Origin: Methylobacterium sp. J-077
GTDB lineage: Bacteria > Pseudomonadota > Alphaproteobacteria > Rhizobiales > Beijerinckiaceae
Direction: 5' to 3'
DNA length: 64,000 nt
NCBI RefSeq assembly: GCF_022829365.1
Contig: NZ_JAKSYJ010000112.1
Location: 1-64,000, forward strand
Shown here: positions 44,465 to 54,366 of the stretch, piece by piece
Layout of the letters: every line of letters starts with the position of its first letter
Position numbering within the stretch: position 1 is the first letter of the stretch
Program-made: the position numbers and the translations under genes
The notes under the pieces: model-generated
Seen by the model: the letters and a program-made list of their open reading frames with translations, nothing else
Told to the model about the DNA's origin: nothing
The model's database searches: none

Positions 44465-47400
44465 CTACTCCGCGGCGCGCAGCGCCTGCTGCTCGCGGGC
44501 GGCCTCGCGGTCCTCGGCCAACCGCGCGTCGACCGCTTCGGGCTTGTCCCGGAAGGAGAACCGATGCGCCAGCCGGTCGAGATAGACGTAGATCACCGGC
44601 GTCGTGAACAGCGTCAGGATCTGGCTGACGGCGAGGCCGCCGACCATGGCGTAGCCGAGCGGCTGCCGGATCTCCGAACCGGTGCCGGTGGCGAGCATCA
44701 GCGGGATGCCGCCGAGCAACGCCGCCATGGTGGTCATCAGGATCGGGCGGAACCGCAGCAGGGCCGCCTTGCGGATCGCTTCCTCCGGGCTCAGCCCCTC
44801 CTCGCGCTCGGCCACGATGGCGAAGTCGATCAGCATGATGCCGTTCTTCTTCACGATGCCAATCAGGAGGATGATGCCGATCAGTGCGATCAGGCTGAAA
44901 TCGTAGCCCGCCCACATCAGCACGGCCAACGCACCGACGCCAGCCGAAGGCAGGGTCGAGAGGATCGTGATCGGGTGGATGAAGCTCTCGTAGAGGATGC
45001 CGAGGATCAGGTAGACCACGAACAGGGCCGCCAGGATCAGCAGCGGCACCGTCGACAGCGATTGCTGGAACGCCTGCGCGGTGCCCTGGAAGCCGGTGAC
45101 CACGGTCGGCGGAACCGCAAGGTCCTTCATCGCCCGGCCGATCGCCTCGGTGGCCTGGCCCAACGCGACATCGGGGGCGAGGTTGAAGCTGATCGTCACC
45201 GCCGGGAACTGGCCCTGGTGGTTGACCGCGAGCGCCGCCACCGGGTCCGTGGTCCAGCGGGCGAAGGCCGCGAGCGGCACCTGCCCGCCGCCGATCGGCG
45301 CCTTGATGTAGATCTTGTCCAGGCTCTCAACGCTGCCCTGCAGTGCCGGGAGCACCTCCAGGATCACGTGGTAGCTGTTGAGCTGGGTGAAGTACTGGGC
45401 GATCTGCCGCTGGCCGAAGGCGTCGTAGAGGGTGTCGTCGATCAGCTGGGGCGTGATCCCGTAGCGCGAGGCGGCGTCGCGGTCGATCGCCAGCGTCAGG
45501 GTGGTGCCGCGGTTCTGCTGGTCGGTGGCGACGTCGCGCAGCTCCGGCAGGGTCTTCATCTTGTCGAGGATGCGCGGCGCCCAGGTGTTGAGCTCGGCCA
45601 GATCCGGGTCCTGGAGCGTGTATTCGAACTGCGTCCGGGAGGTCCGCCCGCCGGTGCGCACGTCCTGGGTGGCCTGGATGTAGGTGCGGATCCCCTCGAC
45701 TCGCTCCAGCTTCGGCCGCAGGCGTCCGATGATCTGGAACGCGTCAGCCGCGCGCTCCTCGCGGGGCTTGAGCGTGATGTACATCCGGCCCGAATTCAGC
45801 GCCTGGCCGTTGCCGCCCAGCGACATGCCCACCGTCGCCACGTCCGGATCGGCCTGCACGATGGCGCCGACCTTCTCCTGCAGGGTCTTCATCGCCGAGA
45901 AGGACACGTCCTGGCCCGCCTCGGTGACGCCGATCATGAAGCCGGTATCCTGCTGCGGGAAGAACCCCTTCGGAATGACGATGAACAGGTGGATCGTCAG
46001 CGCCAGGGTCGCGAAGAAGGTCAGCAGCGTGATGAACCGGAAGCGCAGCGCCAGATCCAGGCCCTTGGCGTAGGACGACACCAGCGCGTCGAACACCGCC
46101 TCGCTCGCCCGGTAGAGGCGTCCGTGGTGGCCGGTGCCGTGCGGCTTGAGGAGGCGTGCCGCCATCATCGGCGTCAGCGTCAGCGAGACGAAGGCCGAAA
46201 CCGCGATCGTCATCGACAGGACGACGGCGAATTCCCGGAACAGGCGGCCGATGATGCCGCCCATCAGCAGCAGCGGGATCAGCACGGCGATCAGCGAGAC
46301 CGAGATGGAGACGATGGTGAAGCCGATCTCGCCTGCGCCCTTGAACGCGGCCTCCATGGGCCGCATCCCCTCCTCGACGTAGCGGCTGATGTTCTCCAGC
46401 ACGACGATGGCGTCGTCGACCACGAAGCCCACCGAGATGGTGAGCGCCATCAGCGACAGGTTGTCGAGGGTATAGCCGGCCAGCCACATCAGCGCGCAGG
46501 CGCCGAGCAGGGCGAGCGGCACGGTCACGCTCGGGATCACCGTCGCCCAGAAGCTGCGCAGGAACACGAAGATCACTGCGACCACCAGCACGATGGTGAT
46601 CAGCAGGGTGAACTGCACGTCCTCCACGGAGGCGCGGATGGTCTGCGTGCGGTCGCTGAGGATGCCGATCTTGATGCCGGCCGGGAGGGTCGCGGTCAGC
46701 TGCGGCAGCTGTGCCTTGATGCTGTCCACCGTGTCGATGACGTTGGCGCCGGGCTGCTTGAACACAACCAGGAACACGCCGCGCTGGCCGTTGGTCCAGC
46801 CGGCCTGCTTGGTGTCCTCCGGGCCGGCGACCGCGGTGCCGATGTCGCGCACCCGCAGGGGCGCGCCGTCGCGATAGGCGACGATGACGTCGTTCCAGTT
46901 CTGTGCCGTGGTGAGCTGGTCGTTGGCGAAGATCGTGTAGCTGTGGCTCGCGCCGTCGATGCTGCCCTTCGGGTTGTTTACCGTGGTTACCGACAGCGGC
47001 GTGCGGACGTCCTCCAGCGACAGGCCCTTGGCCACGAGCTTGGCGGGATCGACCTGGATCCGCACCGCGGGCTTCTGCTGGCCGCCGATGAACACCTGCG
47101 CGACGCCCGAGATCTGGCTGATCCGCTGGGCGAGCTGCACGTCCACTGCGTCGTCCACCTCGATCAGCGGCATGCTGTCGGAGGTGGCCGAGAGCAGGAG
47201 GATCGGGGAATCGGCCGGGTTGACCTTCCGGTAGGTCGGCGGGGTCGGCAGGTTCTTCGGAAGCTGGCCGCTCGCCGCGTTGATCGCCGCCTGGATGTCG
47301 CTGGCCGCACCGTCGATGTTGCGGTTAAGGTCGAACTGGACCGTGACCGTCGAGATCCCCAGCGAGCTGGTCGAGGTCATCTGGGCGACGCCCGGGATCT

Positions 47401-47623
47401 GCGAGAATTGCCGTTCCAGGGGCTGCGCCACCGAGGACGCCATGGTCTCCGGGCTGGCGCCGGGCAATTGCGCGGTGACCTGGATTGTCGGGAAATCCAC
47501 CTGCGGCAGCGGCGCAACGCCCAGCAGCGGATAGGTCACCATCCCGAGGAACAGGATGCCGACCATGATCAGCGTGGTCGCCACCGGGAAGCGGATGAAG
47601 GGTGCCGAGATCCCAGCCTTCAT
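44465..47623 (-). CDS. RND multidrug efflux permease (MdtB/MdtC type)
   Basis: A 1052-residue HAE1-family proton antiporter of the inner membrane. It begins FIRFPVATTLIMVGILFLGMVTYPLLGVAPLPQVDFPTI, has twelve predicted membrane helices with large periplasmic loops after helices 1 and 7, and GFVVDDAIVVLENISRYVEEG in helix 4 (proton-relay aspartates). The second half holds LIGIVKKNGIMLIDFAIVAEREE. It probably expels drugs with the membrane-fusion protein just upstream; the outer-membrane channel is not here. Confidence 0.95.
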   Translation of the reverse strand: MKAGISAPFIRFPVATTLIMVGILFLGMVTYPLLGVAPLPQVDFPTIQVTAQLPGASPETMASSVAQPLERQFSQIPGVAQMTSTSSLGISTVTVQFDLNRNIDGAASDIQAAINAASGQLPKNLPTPPTYRKVNPADSPILLLSATSDSMPLIEVDDAVDVQLAQRISQISGVAQVFIGGQQKPAVRIQVDPAKLVAKGLSLEDVRTPLSVTTVNNPKGSIDGASHSYTIFANDQLTTAQNWNDVIVAYRDGAPLRVRDIGTAVAGPEDTKQAGWTNGQRGVFLVVFKQPGANVIDTVDSIKAQLPQLTATLPAGIKIGILSDRTQTIRASVEDVQFTLLITIVLVVAVIFVFLRSFWATVIPSVTVPLALLGACALMWLAGYTLDNLSLMALTISVGFVVDDAIVVLENISRYVEEGMRPMEAAFKGAGEIGFTIVSISVSLIAVLIPLLLMGGIIGRLFREFAVVLSMTIAVSAFVSLTLTPMMAARLLKPHGTGHHGRLYRASEAVFDALVSSYAKGLDLALRFRFITLLTFFATLALTIHLFIVIPKGFFPQQDTGFMIGVTEAGQDVSFSAMKTLQEKVGAIVQADPDVATVGMSLGGNGQALNSGRMYITLKPREERAADAFQIIGRLRPKLERVEGIRTYIQATQDVRTGGRTSRTQFEYTLQDPDLAELNTWAPRILDKMKTLPELRDVATDQQNRGTTLTLAIDRDAASRYGITPQLIDDTLYDAFGQRQIAQYFTQLNSYHVILEVLPALQGSVESLDKIYIKAPIGGGQVPLAAFARWTTDPVAALAVNHQGQFPAVTISFNLAPDVALGQATEAIGRAMKDLAVPPTVVTGFQGTAQAFQQSLSTVPLLILAALFVVYLILGILYESFIHPITILSTLPSAGVGALAVLMWAGYDFSLIALIGIILLIGIVKKNGIMLIDFAIVAEREEGLSPEEAIRKAALLRFRPILMTTMAALLGGIPLMLATGTGSEIRQPLGYAMVGGLAVSQILTLFTTPVIYVYLDRLAHRFSFRDKPEAVDARLAEDREAAREQQALRAAE

Positions 47624-47684
47624 GGCAGATCCTCTCGCAGCCCCTCGCGCGGCAACGCCGCCGCCCTGTCGATACGCAGCCCCA

Positions 47685-48968
47685 TCACGGATCGGCCTTT
47701 GCCGACCGGCTGGACGCCGTCGTCTCGGCCTGCGCCGTGTGGGCCGCGTGCGGATCGGCCACGAGGCTGCCGTCCTGAACCTTGTACTGCCCGGCGGTGA
47801 TCACCCGCTCGCCGGGCTTGAGATCGCCGGCCAGCACCTGCGTCCGGCCGGAATCGGAACGCCCGGCCTTCAGCACCCGCTGGTGCGCGTGCCCGGATTC
47901 GTCGATCACGAAGGCGAACAGGCCGTCGGGCCCGTGCTGGACGGCGTCGTCCGGCACCGTCGTGGCGGCCGCGACCGTGCCGACCCGCATCTTGGTCGAG
48001 ACCGACAGACCCGGCCACAGGGCGTGGTTCTGGTTCTGATAGACCGCCTTCAGGCGGATCGTGCCGGTCGCCGTGTCGACCTGGTTGTTGAACAGGGCGA
48101 GCTTGCCGTCCGCCAGCTTGGTCAGCCCGTCCGAGCTCCAGGCCTCCACCGGCACCTCGCCGGCGCGCAGGGCCGCGACGATCGCGGGCAATTGGTCCTC
48201 CGGCGCCGTGAACACCACGAAGATCGGCTCGACTTGGGTGATCGTGACGATCGCCGACTGGCCTGCGGCGTTGACGATGTTGCCGATATCGACCTGCCGG
48301 AAGCCGGTGACGCCGTTGATCGGCGCCCGGATCGTGGCGTAGCTGAGCTGCGTGGTGGCGTTGTCGATGGACGCCTGGTCGGAGGCGACCTGCGCGGTCA
48401 GCTGGGCGACGATGGCGGACTGCGTCTCGGTCTGCTGGCGCGACGCGTAGGCGCCGAGCCCGGTGTAACGGACCAGATCCGCCTTGGCGTTGTTGAGGTT
48501 GGCGGTGTCCTGCTCCTTCTTGGCCTTCGACTGGTCCAGGGCGGCCTGGTAGGGGCGCGGGTCGACCTGGACCAGGATATCGCCCGTGCGGACGGTCTGG
48601 CCCTCGCGGAAGGCGATCTGGCGGATCTCGCCATCGACGCGGGTCCGCACCTGGACGGTGTTGTAGGCCTGGACCGTGCCGAGCCCGTTCAGCACCAGCG
48701 CGAACGGCCCCTGCTCGACCATCCCGAGGGTCACCGGCACGGGCACCGGCGTGGCCGCCTTCGCCTTCGCCACCGGCCGCTGAGTCGTGCGCACGTAGCC
48801 GTAGGCCCCGCCGCCCAGGAGAGCGAGGGCCACGATCGTCGTCACCAAACCGCGGGACCGCCGCGGCTTCCGCTCACCCTTCATCGGCCGCGGTTCCCCC
48901 TCGCCGTAGAATGCGACAGCCTCGTCCGATCGAGTCGCGTCGCGATGGCTGTCATCGTGGCTCAGCAT
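47685..48968 (-). CDS. RND efflux membrane-fusion protein
   Basis: A 427-residue periplasmic adaptor. One N-terminal membrane helix (GLVTTIVALALLGGGAYGYV) precedes the barrel-sandwich (VQVRTRVDGEIRQIAFREGQTVRTGDILVQVDPRPYQAALDQ), an alpha hairpin and a beta-barrel domain (ATIRAPINGVTGFRQVDIGNIV). It transfers substrate between the RND pump and an outer-membrane channel. The start may be 48968 or the ATG 28 codons later (MKGERKPRR). Confidence 0.92.
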   Translation of the reverse strand: MLSHDDSHRDATRSDEAVAFYGEGEPRPMKGERKPRRSRGLVTTIVALALLGGGAYGYVRTTQRPVAKAKAATPVPVPVTLGMVEQGPFALVLNGLGTVQAYNTVQVRTRVDGEIRQIAFREGQTVRTGDILVQVDPRPYQAALDQSKAKKEQDTANLNNAKADLVRYTGLGAYASRQQTETQSAIVAQLTAQVASDQASIDNATTQLSYATIRAPINGVTGFRQVDIGNIVNAAGQSAIVTITQVEPIFVVFTAPEDQLPAIVAALRAGEVPVEAWSSDGLTKLADGKLALFNNQVDTATGTIRLKAVYQNQNHALWPGLSVSTKMRVGTVAAATTVPDDAVQHGPDGLFAFVIDESGHAHQRVLKAGRSDSGRTQVLAGDLKPGERVITAGQYKVQDGSLVADPHAAHTAQAETTASSRSAKADP

Positions 48969-49307
48969 GCCTGACTGGCCCTTGCGTGATCGGGCCGCCG
49001 AGCGCGCCGCGATCGTCCATCGTAACCGCGGCGCTCCGCAAAACGCCGCCGGAGAATATTGCATTCATTAGCATACAATCGACGCGGCAACATTAGGGCG
49101 CCCCGCCGATCGCCGCATCGGAATGCGGATGACGCGCGTGAAAAGCTCGGCGCGCGGCACTGATTGCGCCCGTGGCAAAGGCGTCGCAAATGAGCCAGAA
49201 ACCCGGTCCGGCGTCGCGCGTCGCTGTGATCGCTGCTGAGAGCACGGATGCGCGCACCGTCGGAAGCCGGCGTGTCCGGCGACGAAGTCAGGACACCGGG
49301 ACGCCGC
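48969..49307. promoter_or_regulatory. Upstream region of the RND operon with an inverted repeat
   Basis: A 339-bp gap between divergent genes. The A+T-rich stretch at 49050-49080 holds TTGCAT-N8-ATACAA (49059-49078), a dyad of the size of a TetR-type operator and a plausible promoter area for the efflux genes. No regulator gene is adjacent. Nothing else was seen. Confidence 0.35.
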
Positions 49308-49529
49308 ATGGCCGAGACGTTGGAACTGGACGGCTTGAACGAGTTGCGCGCCGCCCTCATCGAGGAGCGGCAGACCCTCGTCGCCTCGGTGCGCAAGCTG
49401 CGCAACACGCGCCGGCAGAAAGGCACCTTCGTGCTCGGCGACGGCGCAGCCGCGGGGCCGCGGCTGGTGGCGGTGCAACACCAGATCGACGTCGTCGAAT
49501 CCATCATCGCCACGCTGACGAAAGACTGA
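49308..49529 (+). CDS. Small conserved-type hypothetical protein
   Basis: A 73-residue, charged, helical protein: LNELRAALIEERQTLVASVRKLRNTRRQKGTF in its first half, then LVAVQHQIDVVESIIATLTKD. No membrane segment or cysteine is seen. ATG 49308 lies after a weak site; an upstream in-frame ATG at 49248 gives 93 residues. It is a possible coiled-coil dimer; function unknown. Confidence 0.5.
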   Translation: MAETLELDGLNELRAALIEERQTLVASVRKLRNTRRQKGTFVLGDGAAAGPRLVAVQHQIDVVESIIATLTKD

Positions 49530-49873
49530 GGGCATCCCGGCGCGCCGTGCGGACGATGCGGGTCCGATTCGATCGGACAGGTGCCACGTCTCCGTGTCCG
49601 TTATGTTTCCAAGGTTTGCTCAGGCTGGTGGCCGGGCGAAGCCCCGCAGATCCCGGTCTACGGCCCGGAGCGCGCCCCGACCGTTTCCCCCACCCCTCAT
49701 GACGACCGGGCTGCTGCTTGCCGGCGTCGCATCGCGCGGCCGTCGACGGATCGACCATCCGGTCCGGCGTGACGATGCGGGACGGTTGTCCGGATCATGC
49801 CTGTATTTGAGGCTGGACCGCCGAAGCGCCGTGCTGATACCGAGCCGCAGCACAAGGCGCGGGATGCGACGAT
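49530..49873. other. Long intergenic region, no gene seen
   Basis: Several overlapping open frames exist on both strands, but none has a ribosome-binding site or a domain signature. No repeat of the three families was seen. Confidence 0.4.
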
Positions 49874-50047
49874 ATGGACGCCTTCGATCAACGCGACACC
49901 GGAGCTGACACGGCAGTCGCGCCACAGGATAGTCCCGAGCCGGCGGCTCTCTGGGCGGCCATCCGCGCGGACTTGCGGGCGCGCGACGAGCGCACGGCCC
50001 GCTTGCGCGCCATGCGCCTCATCGGCGGGGACGACGAGGCGGCCTGA
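49874..50047 (+). CDS. Small acidic/basic helical protein (57 residues)
   Basis: Reads MDAFDQRDTGADTAVAPQDS, then PEPAALWAAIRADLRARDER and TARLRAMRLIGGDDEAA. It is charged, without a membrane segment. Upstream GCGCGGGATGCGACGATATG has no strong ribosome-binding site. It precedes the urease genes on the same strand by 146 bp. No function is inferred. Confidence 0.45.
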   Translation: MDAFDQRDTGADTAVAPQDSPEPAALWAAIRADLRARDERTARLRAMRLIGGDDEAA

Positions 50048-50193
50048 CGATCCGCCCGGAATCCGGACGCGCGGGTCTCACCGTAGCCTGACAGACGCGA
50101 TGCCAGGGTGAAGCCGTCGGGCCGCCTCGCGGCACCCTTGACCCCGCACCGCGCATGATCCTTGCTCCCGTCGCCGCCACGACGAGGTATCCC

Positions 50194-50814
50194 GTGCTGC
50201 TGACGCCCCGCGAGAAGGACAAGCTGCTCATCGCCATGGCGGCGCAGGTCGCGCGCAACCGCCTGGGGCGCGGGGTCAAGCTCAACCATCCCGAGGCCGT
50301 GGCGCTGATCACCGACTTCGTGGTCGAGGGTGCCCGCGACGGGCGCAGCGTCGCCGAACTGATGCAGGCGGGGGCGAACGTGCTCACCGCCGACCAGGTG
50401 ATGCCCGGCATCGCCGAGATGATCCACGACATCCAGGTCGAGGCGACCTTCCCGGACGGGACCAAGCTCGTGACGGTGCATCACCCGATCCGGGGCGCGG
50501 TCTCGACCGACGTGCCCGGCACGGTCACCACCCTGCCCGGCGAGATCGTGTTCAACGCCGGGGCGGCACGCACCGTGATCGAGGTCGCCAATACCGGCGA
50601 CCGACCGGTCCAAGTCGGTTCGCACTATCACTTCTACGAGGTCAATCCCGGCCTCGTCTTCGACCGCGAGAGGGCGCGCGGGCAGCGCCTCGACATCGCG
50701 CCCGGCACGGCGGTGCGCTTCGAGCCGGGCTCGACCCGGGAGGTCGTGCTGGTGCCGCTGTCGGGCGGGCGCACCGTGTACGGTTTTCGGGGTGGCGTGA
50801 TGGGCAAACTGTGA
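50194..50814 (+). CDS. ureAB: Urease gamma-beta fusion subunit
   Basis: A 206-residue fusion of the two small urease subunits. Residues 1 to about 100 match UreA ([42 protein letters not shown]). Residues from about 105 match UreB ([46 protein letters not shown]). GTG 50194 is preferred over ATG 50155 because GAGG lies seven bases before it and the family N terminus is VLLTPREK. It forms the nickel hydrolase with UreC; in many bacteria these are separate genes. Confidence 0.93.
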   Translation: MLLTPREKDKLLIAMAAQVARNRLGRGVKLNHPEAVALITDFVVEGARDGRSVAELMQAGANVLTADQVMPGIAEMIHDIQVEATFPDGTKLVTVHHPIRGAVSTDVPGTVTTLPGEIVFNAGAARTVIEVANTGDRPVQVGSHYHFYEVNPGLVFDRERARGQRLDIAPGTAVRFEPGSTREVVLVPLSGGRTVYGFRGGVMGKL

Positions 50815-50867
50815 GTCCGGCCGATGGCCGCACATGCGAACCAGCCGCGCTTGCGAGCCTTCCCGCA

Positions 50868-50901
50868 ATCTCCTTACTAACATCGCAAAAGGTAAGGAGA
50901 T
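50868..50901. promoter_or_regulatory. Inverted repeat covering the vapB ribosome-binding site
   Basis: ATCTCCTTAC (50868-50877) and GTAAGGAGAT (50892-50901) are perfect 10-bp inverted repeats with a 14-bp spacer. The right arm contains the AAGGAGA of vapB. It is a natural VapB operator or, in RNA, a hairpin hiding the ribosome-binding site. Confidence 0.7.
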
Positions 50902-50905
50902 CCGC

Positions 50906-51202
50906 ATGAAGACGACGGAAGCCACGATCACGTCGAAAGGTCAGGTGACCGTGCCGGCGTCGCTTCGAAAAGCTCTCGGCGTGAAGGCGGGCGACAAGCT
51001 GGTCTTCACGCAAGATGCACACGGACGCTTTCTCGTCGCGGCACGCACGGAAGCGCTGGCCACGCTCCGCGGCATCGTCGGCCGTGACACCTGCGATCCG
51101 ATCGCGCCGGTCGATGGCGTGCGACTCTCCGAATGGATCGAAGCGAGCCGCGCGGCCCGCTGGGATCGAACGCACGATGCCTCCGAGGACGACGAGGCGT
51201 GA
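50906..51202 (+). CDS. vapB: VapB/AbrB-type antitoxin
   Basis: A 98-residue SpoVT/AbrB DNA-binding antitoxin: TISSKGQ-like TITSKGQVTVPASLRKALGVKAGDKLVF (residues 7-34), then a C-terminal segment (VDGVRLSEWIEASRAARW) that should fold on the toxin. AAGGAGA is five bases from the ATG. The stop overlaps the toxin start as GTGA. It should repress its own operon through the inverted repeat at 50868-50901. Confidence 0.85.
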   Translation: MKTTEATITSKGQVTVPASLRKALGVKAGDKLVFTQDAHGRFLVAARTEALATLRGIVGRDTCDPIAPVDGVRLSEWIEASRAARWDRTHDASEDDEA

Positions 51203-51615
51203 TCGGGCTGGACACGAACGTGCTGCTCCGCTGGCTCGTCGATGAAACGGTATGGCCGGACGACGCGCCGGACCAGACCGCGCTTGCGACGGAAGCGCTG
51301 AGCCGGCTCGACGCTCAGTTCTTCGTCAATACAGTGGTGCTTGCCGAAACCGTTTGGATCCTGGCGCGACCCTTGCGCCAGAAGAAGGCCGCCCTCGTCT
51401 CGGTGATTCGCCGCTTGCTCAACGCATCGAATGTCGTCGTCGATCACCGCGTAGCGGCCGAGGCTGCCTTGTCGACTTGGGCCGGCGGCAGAGGCGACTT
51501 CGCCGATCATCTGATCGGCGCCATCAACCGCTCGGCCGGCTGCAGGACCACGCTGACCTTCGATCGGAAAGCGGAACCCGCCGACGCCTTCACCCGATTG
51601 CGCCGGGAGTCCTGA
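51199..51615 (+). CDS. vapC: VapC-type PIN-domain toxin ribonuclease
   Basis: A 138-residue PIN-domain nuclease. The metal-binding acidic residues fall in [25 protein letters not shown] and [17 protein letters not shown], with the final TFDRKAEP. It cleaves RNA when not bound by VapB. The GTG start overlaps the antitoxin stop. It ends six bp before ureC, so it is transcribed within the urease operon. Confidence 0.88.
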   Translation: MIGLDTNVLLRWLVDETVWPDDAPDQTALATEALSRLDAQFFVNTVVLAETVWILARPLRQKKAALVSVIRRLLNASNVVVDHRVAAEAALSTWAGGRGDFADHLIGAINRSAGCRTTLTFDRKAEPADAFTRLRRES

Positions 51616-51620
51616 CCATC

Positions 51621-53348
51621 ATGGCCAACACCCCGAAGCCCGCCGCCCTCCCCCGCGCCGCCTATGCCGACATGTTCGGGCCGACCACCGGCGACCGCAT
51701 CCGTCTCGCGGATACGTCCCTCGAGATCACGGTGGAGCGCGATTTCACCACCTACGGTGAGGAAGTGAAGTTCGGCGGCGGCAAGGTCATCCGCGACGGG
51801 ATGGGCCAGAGCCAGGTCACCAACGCGGCGGGCGCCGTCGACACGGTGATCACCAACGCGGTGGTGCTCGACCATTGGGGCATCGTGAAATGCGATGTCG
51901 GCATCGTGCACGGCCGGATCTTCAAGCTCGGCAAGGCCGGCAACCCTGACGTGCAGCCCGGGATCGACATCGTCGTCGGCCCCGGCACGGAGGTGATCGC
52001 CGGCGAGGGCAAGATCCTCACGGCCGGCGGGTTCGACAGCCACATCCACTTCATCTGCCCGCAGCAGATCGAGGAGGCGCTGTGCTCGGGGGTCACCACG
52101 ATGCTGGGCGGCGGCACCGGGCCGGCGCACGGCACCTTCGCCACCACCTGCACGCCCGGCCCCTGGCACATCGCCCGGATGATCGAGGCGGCCGACGCCT
52201 TCCCGATGAACCTGGCGTTCGCCGGCAAGGGCAACGCCTCGCGCCCGGAGAGTCTGGTGGAAATGGTCCGGGCCGGGGCCTGCGCGCTCAAGCTCCACGA
52301 GGATTGGGGCACGACGCCCGCTGCGATCGACACCTGCCTGTCGGTGGCGGATGCCCACGACATCCAGATCATGATCCACACCGACACGCTCAACGAATCG
52401 GGTTTCGTCGAGGACACGATCGCGGCCTTCAAGGGCCGCACGATCCACGCCTTCCACACCGAGGGGGCCGGCGGCGGCCACGCGCCGGACATCATCAAGG
52501 TCGCCGGGCTGCCGAACGTCCTCCCGTCGTCCACGAACCCGACGCGGCCCTACACGAAAAATACGATCGACGAGCATCTCGACATGCTCATGGTCTGCCA
52601 TCACCTCGACCCGTCGATCCCCGAGGACCTCGCCTTCGCGGAGAGCCGGATCCGCCGCGAGACGATCGCGGCCGAGGACATCCTGCACGATCTCGGCGCG
52701 CTCTCGATGATGTCATCGGACAGCCAGGCCATGGGCCGGGTCGGCGAGGTGGTGATCCGCACCTGGCAAACCGCCGACAAGATGAAGCGCCAGCGCGGCG
52801 CGCTCGCGGGCGACGCCTCCGGCACCGACAACCTGCGCGTCCGGCGCTATGTCGCCAAGTACACGATCAACCCGGCCATCGCGCACGGCGTGTCGAAGCA
52901 TATCGGCTCGGTGGAGCCCGGCAAGCTCGCCGATCTGGTGCTCTGGACCCCGGCCTTCTTCGGTGTGAAGCCCGATCTGGTGCTGAAGGGCGGCAGCATC
53001 GCGGCCGCCCCGATGGGCGATCCGAACGCCTCGATCCCGACGCCCCAGCCGGTGCATTACCGCCCCATGTTCGGCGCCTACGGCCGCGTGCCCTATGCGA
53101 CCGCCCTGACCTTCGTCTCCCGGGCGGCGGTGGAGGACGGGTTGCGGGAGCGGCTCGGCGTGCAGAAGCAACTCGTTGCGGTGGAGAACGTCCGCGGCGG
53201 TATCTCGAAGAAGGACATGGTGCTGAACGACGCGACGCCGGCGATCGAGGTCGATCCCGAGACCTACGATGTCCGCGCGGACGGCGAGCTCCTGGTCTGC
53301 GAGCCCGCCGAGGTGCTGCCGATGGCGCAGCGTTATTTCCTGTTCTGA
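51621..53348 (+). CDS. ureC: Urease alpha (catalytic) subunit
   Basis: A 575-residue nickel amidohydrolase. It has [13 protein letters not shown] (nickel histidines), the carbamylated lysine in [33 protein letters not shown], and the flap [22 protein letters not shown] containing the active-site histidine, then [15 protein letters not shown] (nickel aspartate). Length and motifs are canonical. Together with UreAB it makes ammonia from urea, with UreE/F/G inserting nickel. Confidence 0.97.
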   Translation: MANTPKPAALPRAAYADMFGPTTGDRIRLADTSLEITVERDFTTYGEEVKFGGGKVIRDGMGQSQVTNAAGAVDTVITNAVVLDHWGIVKCDVGIVHGRIFKLGKAGNPDVQPGIDIVVGPGTEVIAGEGKILTAGGFDSHIHFICPQQIEEALCSGVTTMLGGGTGPAHGTFATTCTPGPWHIARMIEAADAFPMNLAFAGKGNASRPESLVEMVRAGACALKLHEDWGTTPAAIDTCLSVADAHDIQIMIHTDTLNESGFVEDTIAAFKGRTIHAFHTEGAGGGHAPDIIKVAGLPNVLPSSTNPTRPYTKNTIDEHLDMLMVCHHLDPSIPEDLAFAESRIRRETIAAEDILHDLGALSMMSSDSQAMGRVGEVVIRTWQTADKMKRQRGALAGDASGTDNLRVRRYVAKYTINPAIAHGVSKHIGSVEPGKLADLVLWTPAFFGVKPDLVLKGGSIAAAPMGDPNASIPTPQPVHYRPMFGAYGRVPYATALTFVSRAAVEDGLRERLGVQKQLVAVENVRGGISKKDMVLNDATPAIEVDPETYDVRADGELLVCEPAEVLPMAQRYFLF

Positions 53349-53381
53349 GCTATCGTGCGGCGGACGGACAGGAGGCCAGAG

Positions 53382-53867
53382 ATGGCGAAGGCCGCGCTGA
53401 AACCACAACGGACGGAAGGCCTCTACGAGACCGACTTCTTCCTCTGGACGCAGGCCCAGGCCGATCTGCTGCGCGCTCGCCGTTTCGACGAGCTCGACCT
53501 GGAACATCTGATCGACGAGGTGGCGAGCGTGGGCGCCAGCGACAAACGCGAGATTCGCAGCCGTTTGACCGTTCTGCTCACGCACCTGCTGAAATGGAAG
53601 TACCAGCCGGGGCTCCGATCCAGCGGCTGGAAGGGGGCGATCGCCGAGCAGCGTGCCGGCTTGGCCGATCTTCTCGCTGCCAGCCCGAGCCTGCGCCGCT
53701 ATCCCGGCGAGGTCTTCGCGATGTGTTACCTATCCGGCCGCCGCAAAGCCTCGGAGCAGACGGGCATCGATTTCACGCTCTTCCCCGAACAGCCTCCCTT
53801 CACCCTGGAAAACGTGCTGGCCGACGGCTTCCTGCCGAAGGAGCCCGATCTCATTGACCAATCCTGA
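53382..53867 (+). CDS. DUF29 family protein
   Basis: A 161-residue alpha-helical protein. [37 protein letters not shown] and [22 protein letters not shown] are typical of the DUF29 family, common in cyanobacteria and Alphaproteobacteria. AGGAGG lies upstream of ATG 53382. It sits between ureC and ureE with no large gap; family function is unknown. Confidence 0.85.
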   Translation: MAKAALKPQRTEGLYETDFFLWTQAQADLLRARRFDELDLEHLIDEVASVGASDKREIRSRLTVLLTHLLKWKYQPGLRSSGWKGAIAEQRAGLADLLAASPSLRRYPGEVFAMCYLSGRRKASEQTGIDFTLFPEQPPFTLENVLADGFLPKEPDLIDQS

Positions 53868-53871
53868 GTTC

Positions 53872-54366
53872 ATGATCCGCGCCACCCGCATCCTCCGCCG
53901 CGAGCACCTGTCCGGCGGCGAGATCGTCGACCGGGTCGTGCTCGATTCCGGCGCGCGCCATCGCCGCCGCGTCGCCATGCGCGGTGCCGGTGGCTTGGGG
54001 TTCCTGCTCGATCTGCCGGAAGCGGCCGTGCTGGAGGACGGCGACGCCCTGGTGCTGGAGGATGGCCGGCTCGTGTGGGTCGAGGCCGCGTCCGAGCGGC
54101 TGCTGGAGATCCGTGCCGCGAGTGATCACGCCCTCAAGCGGCTGATCTGGCATATCGGCAATCGGCATATCCCGGCCGAGATCGGTGCGGAGGCGGTTTG
54201 GATCGCCGATGACCATGTGCTCGCCGACATGGTCCGGGGCCTGGGCGGCAGCGCCGAGCCGGTCGAGCGCCCGTTCCGGCCGGAGGGCGGGGCCTATTCC
54301 GGCGGCCATGCGCACGGTCACGATCACCCGCATGGCGGCCACCATCACCACCACGCCGATGGCTGA
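53872..54366 (+). CDS. ureE: Urease accessory nickel chaperone UreE
   Basis: A 164-residue metallochaperone: an N-terminal peptide-binding domain, a C-terminal nickel domain with [15 protein letters not shown] (conserved histidines), then a histidine-rich tail ([16 protein letters not shown]). It donates nickel to UreG. The ATG starts five bases after the DUF29 stop; a TTG at 53854 is possible. Confidence 0.95.
   Translation: MIRATRILRREHLSGGEIVDRVVLDSGARHRRRVAMRGAGGLGFLLDLPEAAVLEDGDALVLEDGRLVWVEAASERLLEIRAASDHALKRLIWHIGNRHIPAEIGAEAVWIADDHVLADMVRGLGGSAEPVERPFRPEGGAYSGGHAHGHDHPHGGHHHHHADG

Noticed and set aside
44315..47800. A 1161-codon open frame antisense to the RND permease
   Set aside because: It is a shadow of the RND gene in high-G+C DNA: Arg/Gln/His/Asp-rich translation without domains, while the opposite strand matches a full RND transporter.
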